Assembly: GCF_003721595.1 (NCBI RefSeq)
Contig: NZ_RJJR01000004.1
Coordinates: 296,809 to 360,808 of the forward strand
Length of the DNA: 64,000 bases
Reading direction: 5' to 3'
DNA from: Hanamia caeni
GTDB lineage: Bacteria > Bacteroidota > Bacteroidia > Chitinophagales > Chitinophagaceae
Positions 8,577-15,170 of the stretch are shown here, piece after piece. The notes beneath the pieces are model-generated. The model was not told the origin of the DNA and did no database searches. It worked only from the letters and a program-made list of their open reading frames with translations. The translations under genes were made by a program, and so were the position numbers. Position 1 is the first letter of the stretch. Every line of letters begins with the position of its first letter.

Positions 8577-9305
8577 TTAAGATTGTTGTTGATGATGGAT
8601 ATGAAGCCCGCACTCTTTCTTCGTATTATCTTCCCACCACCAGCGGCCCGCCCTGAAATCTTCCCCCGGTCGGATGGCTCTTGTGCAGGGAGCGCAGCCA
8701 ATGCTTACGAATCCACGGTCGTGCAGAATATTGTAAGGCACATTGTGTTCATTAATGTAATCTTTTACTTGCTGGGTAGTCCAGTGTAAAAGAGGGTGGT
8801 ATTTTATAATTTGATTTTCTTCATCCCATTCCACCTGCTGCATATCATGGCGATTGGCAGAATGTTCGGCGCGAATTCCCGTAATCCAGATGGAATTCCC
8901 TTTTAAAGCCCTTTTAAGTGGTTCTACCTTTCTTACGAAACAGCAGGCTTTGCGCTGGTCTACCGATTCATAAAATGAATTGGGCCCATGCTTTGCAACA
9001 AAGGGTTCCAGAATTTTATGATCAGGATAATAAGCCTTGATTTTCGTATTATACCTTTCATTTGTGGCGCTCCAGACTGAATAGGTTTCTTCAAATAATC
9101 TTCCGGTGTCGAGCGTAAAAATTTTTACCGGAAGAGTATTTTTAAAAATAAGATCGGTAATCACCTGGTCTTCATAGCTAAAGCTTGATGATAAAGTCAC
9201 CTGGTTTGGAAATTTATCAGAAAGTTCTCTTATTGCGTCAGGGATGGCCAGAACTTCTGCAAGAGCCGCTATTTCAGTGGTTTGATCTTTTAAAGATTGT
9301 GCCAT
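8577..9305 (-). CDS. cysH: Phosphoadenylyl/adenylyl-sulfate reductase, APS-reductase type with [4Fe-4S] cysteines
   Basis: A 242-residue reductase of the PP-loop family that releases sulfite from APS (or PAPS) using thioredoxin or glutathione. It has SSSFSYEDQVITD, LDTGRLFEET and the GIRAEHSANR region. Four cluster cysteines are present: Cys121-Cys122 in KACCFVRKVEPL and Cys204/Cys207 in GCAPCTRAI; the catalytic Cys232 is in ECGLHIHH at the C-terminus. The CC/CxxC set marks the iron-sulfur APS-reductase branch rather than the cluster-free enterobacterial PAPS reductase. That agrees with the absence of an APS kinase gene here. It is the first gene of the operon, with a long leader that may be regulatory. 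Confidence 0.94.
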   Translation of the reverse strand: MAQSLKDQTTEIAALAEVLAIPDAIRELSDKFPNQVTLSSSFSYEDQVITDLIFKNTLPVKIFTLDTGRLFEETYSVWSATNERYNTKIKAYYPDHKILEPFVAKHGPNSFYESVDQRKACCFVRKVEPLKRALKGNSIWITGIRAEHSANRHDMQQVEWDEENQIIKYHPLLHWTTQQVKDYINEHNVPYNILHDRGFVSIGCAPCTRAIRPGEDFRAGRWWWEDNTKKECGLHIHHQQQS

Positions 9306-9384
9306 TTATATAAAATATTGTTTAAAAAATTGGGATTGGATTGGAAAAAAGGGGAGCAAAGCTCATTTCGTAAAAACCAAAAAT

Positions 9385-9450
9385 TCAACAGACCCGCATA
9401 CTGCCGCAGAAATTGCGTTTGGCCATTAAAAACGTAGGTGATGTTATCAT
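9385..9450 (-). promoter_or_regulatory. Possible cysteine-sensing leader peptide upstream of cysH (21 codons)
   Basis: On the operon strand an ATG at 9450 opens a 21-codon frame that starts MITSPT and ends CGSMRVC before TGA at 9385-9387. An A-rich run precedes the ATG, as is usual for starts in this phylum. Cysteine codons occur at position 15 and as the last sense codon. The frame ends 80 nt before cysH. A short GAGC/GCTC stem followed by a T-rich tract (9343-9364) lies between them. This is the layout of a leader peptide that would stall when cysteinyl-tRNA is scarce. It is an inference from composition and position; no homology was checked. Confidence 0.4.
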
Positions 9451-9465
9451 GTTTTTTTGAATAGT

Positions 9466-9480
9466 CTACCGCGAAGGTAG
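9466..9480 (-). promoter_or_regulatory. Short hairpin at the presumed 5' end of the cys operon mRNA
   Basis: CTACC and GGTAG form a five-pair stem around a 5-nt loop. A minus-strand TAAATCTG (9487-9494) resembles the TAnnTTTG -7 box with one mismatch and would start transcription a few bases before this stem. No clear -33 TTTG was found. The hairpin could protect the 5' end or belong to the leader control. Confidence 0.35.
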
Positions 9481-9614
9481 GGTAATCAGATTTAAAAAAT
9501 CAATTTTTTTTTCCCCAGAATTAAAATTTTCTTTTTTGTAAGTTTCCGGTACGCAGCAGGCAGAATAAAAAATTATCGTATTTCTTGCTTTACTGTTCTT
9601 TTATGTTTCAGTAA

Positions 9615-9644
9615 TTGCAGGCAGTGGCAAAGAAATTACCTTTG
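9615..9644 (+). promoter_or_regulatory. Promoter of mnmE (TACCTTTG -7 box), nearly leaderless
   Basis: TACCTTTG at 9637-9644 is a full match to the Bacteroidota TAnnTTTG -7 element. A TTG at 9615-9617 sits 19 bp upstream as a partial -33 element. The mnmE ATG follows only four bases after the box, so the transcript would start at or next to the start codon. Confidence 0.5.
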
Positions 9645-9648
9645 TAGC

Positions 9649-11022
9649 ATGAACAATAAGTTATCTGGATGGACTGATACTATTGTGGCCATCGCCACGC
9701 CACCTGGAATAGGAGCCATAGGAGTTATAAGAATCAGTGGTGAGCAGGCTTATGACATTGTGCAAAAACTTTTTCCGTCAAGAAATCTTAAAGAGCAGCA
9801 GGCAAATACGCTGCATGTTGGATTTTTAAAAGAAAAGAAGAATATTTTGGATGAAGTGGTGATTTCTCTTTTTAAAAAGCCTTTCTCCTACACCGGCGAG
9901 GATGTAATAGAGATCAGTTGCCACGGATCGCCGTTTGTGCAGCAGCAGGTACTTGATGCGCTTATCAGAAACGGAGCAAGATTAGCCAGGCCCGGCGAAT
10001 TTACGCAACGCGCTTTCCTAAACAAGAAGATGGATCTTACGCAGGCCGAGGCTGTTGGCGATCTTATTGCCAGCAATACCAGGGCTTCTCAAAAATCTGC
10101 CATGAACAATATGCGCGGCGGATTTTCAAAAGAATTAAAAAGTTTGCGCGAAGAGCTGATAAAATTTTCTTCCCTTATTGAGCTGGAACTAGATTTTAGT
10201 GAAGAAGATGTTGAGTTTGCCGATCGCCACCAGTTTTCCTTATTGATTCAAAAAATATCGAAGGTGGTAAATGGTTTGCTGGCTTCCTTTAAATTAGGGA
10301 ATGTGATTAAAAACGGCGTGAGTGTAGCAATTGTGGGAAAACCCAATGCGGGAAAATCAACCCTTTTAAACGCGTTACTAAATGAGAACCGCGCAATTGT
10401 CAGCGACATTGAAGGAACCACGCGCGATACTATTGAAGAGATTATAAACATAAATGGCATCCTGTTCAGGCTTATTGACACTGCGGGTATTCGGCAACAT
10501 TCGCAAGACATTATTGAAAATATGGGTGTGATAAAAAGCAGGGAAAAAATACAGCAGGCAGATATTGTTTTGTATTTGTATGATGTAAATAAAATGAGCA
10601 CTGATGAACTGCAGGCCATTGTTTCTGAAATCAAAATGGAAAATCCCAATTTATTGGTAGTGGCCAACAAGGTTGACCTCTATCGCGAAAATGGATTCAA
10701 TCATATACAAAGCGAAGTTTTTATTTCCGCACAGCAGCAAACAGGCATTGAGGAATTAAAAATGAAATTATTTGACATAGCAGGCGGCGCTGAAATTAAT
10801 AAGGAAGATGTAGTGATTACCAATGCAAGGCATTATGCGGCGCTTTCGCAGGTTTCAAAAAGCCTGCATGAAATAGAGGAGGCGATTGAAAGAAAATTGC
10901 CCGGAGATTTATTATCTGTTGATCTTAATGAATGCCTGCAATACCTCGGCGAAATAACAGGCGAAATCACCAATGAAGACAGGCTGGATTATATATTTAG
11001 CAAGTTCTGTATCGGAAAGTAA
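9649..11022 (+). CDS. mnmE: tRNA uridine-5-carboxymethylaminomethyl(34) synthesis GTPase
   Basis: A 457-residue tRNA-modifying GTPase that works with MnmG to build the (carboxymethyl)aminomethyl group on wobble uridine 34. The N-terminal tetrahydrofolate-binding domain begins DTIVAIATPPGIGAIGVIRISG. A helical domain follows, into which the G domain is inserted (GKPNAGKSTLLNALL near 224, DIEGTTRDT, DTAGIR, NKVD). The protein ends in the invariant CIGK, whose cysteine is needed for modification. Length is normal. It is a single-gene unit divergent from the cys operon, with a promoter element almost at its ATG. This is a housekeeping gene with no visible link to its neighbours. Confidence 0.97.
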   Translation: MNNKLSGWTDTIVAIATPPGIGAIGVIRISGEQAYDIVQKLFPSRNLKEQQANTLHVGFLKEKKNILDEVVISLFKKPFSYTGEDVIEISCHGSPFVQQQVLDALIRNGARLARPGEFTQRAFLNKKMDLTQAEAVGDLIASNTRASQKSAMNNMRGGFSKELKSLREELIKFSSLIELELDFSEEDVEFADRHQFSLLIQKISKVVNGLLASFKLGNVIKNGVSVAIVGKPNAGKSTLLNALLNENRAIVSDIEGTTRDTIEEIININGILFRLIDTAGIRQHSQDIIENMGVIKSREKIQQADIVLYLYDVNKMSTDELQAIVSEIKMENPNLLVVANKVDLYRENGFNHIQSEVFISAQQQTGIEELKMKLFDIAGGAEINKEDVVITNARHYAALSQVSKSLHEIEEAIERKLPGDLLSVDLNECLQYLGEITGEITNEDRLDYIFSKFCIGK

Positions 11023-11376
11023 CCACCTGACCCGAACTTTGAGGCCGGCTTGTATTCGTTCGAATTCAACATTACCTTGTGTTAATTAAATCATAGGCTC
11101 ACAGAACTTTATCTTTCGGTATCATCAATTGGGTGTATGAAACATATTTAGGAAACTGAAATAAATTCAAAAACGCAAACGGTTGTTTGAAATCTGTAGT
11201 TGCGTGGAATTACTGAGATCAGGCAATGTATTAGAAGATCAGTTTGCACTATTTCCTACAACTACCTTTCCTGTTAAAAATTTGCATGTGTTTAAGGACG
11301 GATTATTTTTAGGGCAAAGCCTGAACCGGCACTTATGTATCATTCCATTTTACACTGTTCATATCTTTTACATTCT
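11023..11376. other. Intergenic region between mnmE and lacI-type gene
   Basis: No gene is supported here. It holds one clear palindromic operator-like site (listed separately at 11176-11189). From 11183 a frame stays open on the plus strand into the lacI-type gene on the other strand, giving about 65 residues (for example LRSGNVLEDQFALFP and LHVFKDGLFLGQS) that could be the tail of a lost gene; there is no good start codon. No convincing mnmE terminator hairpin was found. Confidence 0.4.
11176..11189. promoter_or_regulatory. LacI-type operator-like palindrome, site 1
   Basis: CAAAC-GGTT-GTTTG is a perfect inverted repeat with 5-bp arms and a 4-bp centre. The sequence GCAAACGGTTGTTT is shared exactly with site 2 next to the sigma factor promoter, 1.8 kb away. 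Its place near the LacI-family gene makes that protein the likely binder. Confidence 0.5.
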
Positions 11377-12408
11377 TCAGGTTGCTTTTTTATTAACTAT
11401 CAGTTGTCCTTCAATAACAATATTGCTGAAGGCACGCTCAGAAACAGTTGAATCCTTTTGCTTTTCAAAAATGTTGAATAAAATTTCAGCAGCTTTTTTT
11501 GCTTGCTCATATGGAAACTGTTCAACTGATGCCAATGGCGGATTTTCAAGATAGCTAGTAATTGGTAAATTAGCATAACTTACAAAGCAGATGTCCTTAT
11601 TTATCTTAAGTTTGGCTTTCCTGGCAAACTGTATAGCATCTAAGGCCACATAATCGTTAATAGTTACGATAGCAGTAGGAGGCTTCTTTAAATTCAGCAG
11701 GTTTTCCATCGCCAAAAAGGTTTTTGCTTGTGTCAGATCTGTTGATTCAAGCAATGAAACATCAATTTTAATCCTCTTCCTTTTTAAAACCTCCAAATAA
11801 GCATCGGTCCTATCCTTGCATGATTTCATTTCTTTTGGTCCATTGATTAATCCAATCCTTCTATGTTTATTTTTTATTAAAAATTCAATCGCCTGCCTTG
11901 TTCCTGAAGCAATATCTGAGGAAACCTTATCAACATTGGAAAGGTTCGGAACACGGTCAAAGAATACGATGGGGATATTATAGCGCCCTAATTTCAATAA
12001 ATGATCATAATTCTCCGTGTATTTCGAAATAGAAACGATCAATCCATCCACCCGGTGATTTTTCATAGCGTTGACGATTTGTATTTCTTGTTCTACATCG
12101 TCATGTGACTGGCCTATAAGAACACTGTATTTTTTTTGTTTGGCAATATCTTCGATCCCATTTATGGCCTGCGAAAAGAAATCTTCTTTCAAATTTGGAA
12201 GTATGAGGCCAATAGTGTGTGTCTTTTGTTGTTTAAATAAAAGTGCTGTTTGGTTCGGTTCATAATTTAACTCTTTAGCAAGCTTCTGAACCTCTGCTGT
12301 AGTACGTAGGCCGATGCTTGGATGATTCCGTAAAGCACGCGACACCGTTGATACTGAAAAGTTCAGCTTTTTAGCAATTTCTTTGAGAGTGGCGATTTTA
12401 TGTTCCAT
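11377..12408 (-). CDS. LacI/GalR-family transcriptional regulator
   Basis: From the ATG at 12408 the protein has 343 residues, the usual family length; an upstream in-frame start at 12495 would add 29 residues with no family match and is not preferred. Residues ~5-55 form the helix-turn-helix and hinge (TLKEIAKKLNFSVSTVSRALRNHPSIG, then LNYEPNQTALLFKQQ). Residues ~60-330 are a periplasmic-binding-protein-like effector domain (HTIGLILPNLKEDFF, IPIVFFDRVPN, RRIGLINGP). It faces away from the PUL and is separated from the sigma gene by 616 bp containing two palindromes. It is likely the sugar-responsive regulator of the adjacent locus; the effector is unknown. Several TTG/Met starts make the exact N-terminus slightly uncertain. 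Confidence 0.9.
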   Translation of the reverse strand: MEHKIATLKEIAKKLNFSVSTVSRALRNHPSIGLRTTAEVQKLAKELNYEPNQTALLFKQQKTHTIGLILPNLKEDFFSQAINGIEDIAKQKKYSVLIGQSHDDVEQEIQIVNAMKNHRVDGLIVSISKYTENYDHLLKLGRYNIPIVFFDRVPNLSNVDKVSSDIASGTRQAIEFLIKNKHRRIGLINGPKEMKSCKDRTDAYLEVLKRKRIKIDVSLLESTDLTQAKTFLAMENLLNLKKPPTAIVTINDYVALDAIQFARKAKLKINKDICFVSYANLPITSYLENPPLASVEQFPYEQAKKAAEILFNIFEKQKDSTVSERAFSNIVIEGQLIVNKKAT

Positions 12409-12534
12409 ATAAAGCAGTATATGCAATATACGGAAACTGACCCAAATAAATGGCAGTCCATTACTGCACCGTTGAAAGTCAGGATGAGTCGGCAATCAAG
12501 CGATTAGTAGATTTTGACGAAAGTACTATGTGGC

Positions 12535-12551
12535 ACGCCAAACGGTGGCGT
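12535..12551. promoter_or_regulatory. Operator-like palindrome upstream of the LacI-family gene, site 3
   Basis: ACGCCA-AACGG-TGGCGT is a perfect inverted repeat with 6-bp arms and a 5-bp centre, 127 bp upstream of the regulator's ATG. It contains CAAACGGT, the core of sites 1 and 2, although the right arm differs. It may allow autoregulation. Confidence 0.35.
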
Positions 12552-12954
12552 TAATCTTGTCGACAAGAGTGCGATTGAAGGGAATACTTATCTGTTCATT
12601 TTAAAATTGAAGGCCCGTCGCAACGTGAAATTTAATTTGAAAATAACTGATGGCTTTTTGGTGGATAAGAATTTGAGCACCGCATGGTTAATAAGGAAGG
12701 AAGAACAGAGAAATCGCATTTAGACCATCCAGAACGGCAAACTATTAAATTAATATGTGTTGCAACATTGGGAAATCATACTGCCCATGTAAAATCGATT
12801 AGAAAAATCAGGCCATCAATCGCAACTCCTGGGGAAGAAAAATCTTTAGAAATAGAAAAACGGATATGCTAATCATAAAAGAAATGAAGTTTGTCGATAT
12901 AGCCCTTCATAAATTATCGTGACCGTCTTATCAATGCCAACAAAAGGACTCGAT
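12552..12954. other. Intergenic stretch between lacI-type gene and sigma factor
   Basis: About 400 bp with short open frames on the plus strand (up to ~62 codons, 12684-12872) that lack family features, good starts or codon-like composition. I see no gene in it. It may be old decayed coding DNA or long regulatory sequence for the divergent lacI-type gene and the sigma operon. Confidence 0.4.
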
Positions 12955-12962
12955 TAAATTTG
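12955..12962 (+). promoter_or_regulatory. Promoter -7 box (TAAATTTG) of the sigma/FecR operon
   Basis: TAAATTTG fully matches TAnnTTTG and lies 62 bp before the sigma factor start codon. Operator site 2 begins three bases later, so a bound LacI-type protein would cover the transcription start. No good -33 TTTG is seen at the usual distance, which may suit a weak or activated promoter. Confidence 0.5.
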
Positions 12963-12964
12963 TG

Positions 12965-12978
12965 CAAACGGTTGTTTA
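12965..12978. promoter_or_regulatory. LacI-type operator-like palindrome, site 2, at the sigma factor promoter
   Basis: CAAAC-GGTT-GTTTA repeats site 1 with one change in the last base. It sits directly downstream of the TAAATTTG box and 47 bp before the sigma gene, a position typical of repression by blocking initiation. Confidence 0.55.
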
Positions 12979-13024
12979 AACTTTTTACCAGGAAAAAACT
13001 TAGTTTGGCAAAAAGAAATTAAAA

Positions 13025-13636
13025 TTGCTTTTTACTGAGATTAATTCTACCAACGAGAAAGACCTAATCAAGTTACTTGCCACGGGTAGTGAGCCCGCCT
13101 TTGAAGAGCTATACCGTTTATACAGCCATCGTTTAATTCGCTACCTGATCAAAATGGTTAAATCAGAGACTTTAGCTGCAGAAATCTTGCAGGAGACATT
13201 CATAAAAATATGGAGTTGCCGTGAAAATCTGGATCCTGAACTTTCTTTCAGGTCATATCTCTTCCGTATTGCAGAAAATCTTGTTTACGATTTGTTCCGC
13301 AAGACGGCTCGCAACAAAAAATTAGCTAACGTCTTAATAAAAGAAAGCTTTGCCTACTCGCATGTAGAGGAAAGCTTTTTTATCAAGGAAAATAATAAGT
13401 TTTTGCGGGAAGCCATTGAATCATTGCCTGCAAAACGCCGCGAGGTGTTTCAAATGGTGAAAATCGAAAAGCGGTCTTATGAAGAAGTAAGCCGGGTGCT
13501 CAATGTTTCCACTTCCACCATCAACGACCATATTGTAAAAGCAACCAAAGCTGTCCTTGAAAGGTTGGAGCGCTTTCATGTTATTGAGCATGGTATTTTA
13601 TCTTTTGGATTGTTGCTATATTTATTTTTCCGCTAA
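13025..13636 (+). CDS. ECF RNA polymerase sigma factor (FecI-like)
   Basis: A 203-residue sigma factor. Sigma-70 region 2 covers ~25-95 (FEELYRLYSHRLIRYLIKMV, then ILQETFIKIWSCRENL and FRSYLFRIAENLVYD) and region 4 covers ~130-180 (LPAKRREVFQMVKIEKRSYEEVSRVLNVSTSTINDHI). No ATG exists before region 2, so the TTG at 13025 is the likely start. The last ~13 residues (ILSFGLLLYLFFR) are strongly hydrophobic, an addition seen in some Bacteroidota FecI-like proteins. With the next gene (FecR) and the STN-bearing SusC it should form a signalling relay from the outer membrane to transcription of this PUL. Confidence 0.92.
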   Translation: MLFTEINSTNEKDLIKLLATGSEPAFEELYRLYSHRLIRYLIKMVKSETLAAEILQETFIKIWSCRENLDPELSFRSYLFRIAENLVYDLFRKTARNKKLANVLIKESFAYSHVEESFFIKENNKFLREAIESLPAKRREVFQMVKIEKRSYEEVSRVLNVSTSTINDHIVKATKAVLERLERFHVIEHGILSFGLLLYLFFR

Positions 13637-13755
13637 AAAGATTGAAATATTTTCCGGCTACCAAATTATCTTCAAAAAATCCCCCTGTTCCTAAAATAAT
13701 TTTTTCTCAAGCAGATGTAAGCTTCTTTTAAAACGTAATAGCTGAAAGAAAATCG

Positions 13756-14973
13756 TTGGACCTGGGAAAAAAGGATATTAAAAAGTTATTTCAGAAATAC
13801 ATCGACAATGGATGTTCGCCTGTAGAAATTGAAATGTTACTACGGTATTTTTCTGATGCAGAAAATGAAGATTTGTTGAAAAGCCTTATAAAAAAAGAAT
13901 CAACCTTCAATGACGAAATAATGAATGATTCAGATCATTCCGTTTTATTGAACGAGACTTATGAAAAAATAAAAAGTGCTATTACTAGAAATAAAAGACA
14001 GAATCAGGCTATCGTAGTTCCCTTTTATAAACAAATTTGGTTCCGTGCCGCAGCCGTAGTTGTATTTCTTTTTTTGACTGGGGGAACTGCTTTTTTTTAT
14101 TTTAACCGGCAGCAGGATAAAGTTATTGCGCACATTGAAGAAATTCACCAGGATAAGGATATTCAACCAGGGAAAAATAGCGCTGTACTTACGCTTTCAA
14201 ACGGGACACAAATTCTTTTGGACAGTGCCGTCAACGGTGCTTTGGCGCAACAGGGAAATATGAGGGTTTTAAAGTTTAATGGTCGGATAGCATACAGGGC
14301 AGACGAAGGAAATTCAAATGTAAAACCGGTTTATAATACCATCACTACCACGCGCGGGAATGAATACCTGTTAATCCTTGCTGATGGTACTAAAGCCTGG
14401 CTCAACGCGGCTTCTTCTATCCATTTTCCAACTGCTTTTTCCGGAAATGAAAGAAAAGTGGAAATAACCGGGGAGGTTTATTTTGAAGTAGCACATGATC
14501 GCTCAAAGCCTTTTAAAGTCGAATTCAGTAATGCCACAGGTGAGAAAGGTGAAGTGGAAGTGTTGGGAACTCATTTTGATGTAAATGCCTATCCGGATGA
14601 AACCAATATTAAAACAACGTTGTTGCAGGGTTCTGTAAAAGTTAGTCAATCTGATAAGATTCAAATGCTCTCACCGGGCCAGCAGGCCATCATTAGTTCA
14701 GATAAGATAACATTAAAAAAAGATATAGATGTTGCACAGATAACCGCGTGGAAAAATGGATATTTTTTGTTCAACAACACCGACATACAATCAATTATGC
14801 GGCAGGTGTCCAGATGGTATGATATAGATGTAAGTTTTGAAGGAAAAATTCCATCCGATGGATTTACGGGAAAGATTTTGAGGAACGTTCCCTTGTCAAA
14901 GTTCTTAAAAGTGCTTGAGATGAATGATGTGAAGGTGAGAAGAGATGGAAGAAATGTGACGGTTATTTTTTAG
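13756..14973 (+). CDS. FecR-family anti-sigma factor
   Basis: A 405-residue inner-membrane protein. The ~95-residue cytoplasmic N-terminal part would hold the ECF sigma factor. One membrane segment follows at ~97-115 (RAAAVVVFLFLTGGTAFFYF). The periplasmic FecR domain contains the usual TTRGNEYLLILADGTKAWLNAASSIHFP, GEVYFEVAHDRSKPF and VLGTHFDVNAY motifs, and a C-terminal DUF4974/STN-like region (YDIDVSFEG, FLKVLEMNDVKV) ends the protein. It would receive the signal from the STN domain of the SusC encoded next. Start is a TTG at 13756, 119 bp after the sigma stop; no better start is seen. Confidence 0.93.
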   Translation: MDLGKKDIKKLFQKYIDNGCSPVEIEMLLRYFSDAENEDLLKSLIKKESTFNDEIMNDSDHSVLLNETYEKIKSAITRNKRQNQAIVVPFYKQIWFRAAAVVVFLFLTGGTAFFYFNRQQDKVIAHIEEIHQDKDIQPGKNSAVLTLSNGTQILLDSAVNGALAQQGNMRVLKFNGRIAYRADEGNSNVKPVYNTITTTRGNEYLLILADGTKAWLNAASSIHFPTAFSGNERKVEITGEVYFEVAHDRSKPFKVEFSNATGEKGEVEVLGTHFDVNAYPDETNIKTTLLQGSVKVSQSDKIQMLSPGQQAIISSDKITLKKDIDVAQITAWKNGYFLFNNTDIQSIMRQVSRWYDIDVSFEGKIPSDGFTGKILRNVPLSKFLKVLEMNDVKVRRDGRNVTVIF

Positions 14974-15038
14974 AAAAACAACCGATAGTAAACGAAGAAA
15001 TAATTAAGATTTTGATTTTATAAAAGAGTGGCTTAAAA

Positions 15039-15066
15039 AACCGGCAGTGTTGGTGCACTACCGGTT
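15039..15066 (+). promoter_or_regulatory. Hairpin in the susC leader (AACCGG/CCGGTT)
   Basis: A stem of AACCGG/CCGGTT, one mismatch, then AGTG/CACT, closes a 6-nt loop. It lies 66 bp after the fecR stop and 105 bp before susC. No T-tract follows, so it is more likely an mRNA processing or stability element than a terminator. Confidence 0.4.
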
Positions 15067-15142
15067 ATAATCTTAGGTTTATTACGCCTTGAAAAGCATA
15101 AAAAAGCGGGTTCTGAACTGCTTAATTTTTCACCTAAAACCA

Positions 15143-15159
15143 ATCCCGGGTATCGGGAT
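15143..15159 (+). promoter_or_regulatory. Hairpin close to the susC start codon
   Basis: ATCCCG and CGGGAT form a perfect 6-bp stem with a 5-nt loop, ending 11 bases before the susC ATG. In a phylum that starts translation on unstructured A-rich leaders, a GC-rich stem here could limit ribosome access. Confidence 0.4.
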
Positions 15160-15170
15160 AAAACAAAGTT

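Noticed and set aside
9306..9520. SAM-I or SAM-II riboswitch upstream of cysH
   Set aside because: None of the conserved core segments of these classes could be found on the operon strand; a leader peptide fits the sequence better.
12409..12495. Longer N-terminus for the LacI-family protein
   Set aside because: The helix-turn-helix starts immediately after the ATG at 12408, as in the whole family; the extension has no match and lies over probable promoter DNA.
12684..12872. Small gene between the lacI-type gene and the sigma factor
   Set aside because: 62 codons with no family resemblance, no convincing start context, and located in likely regulatory DNA.
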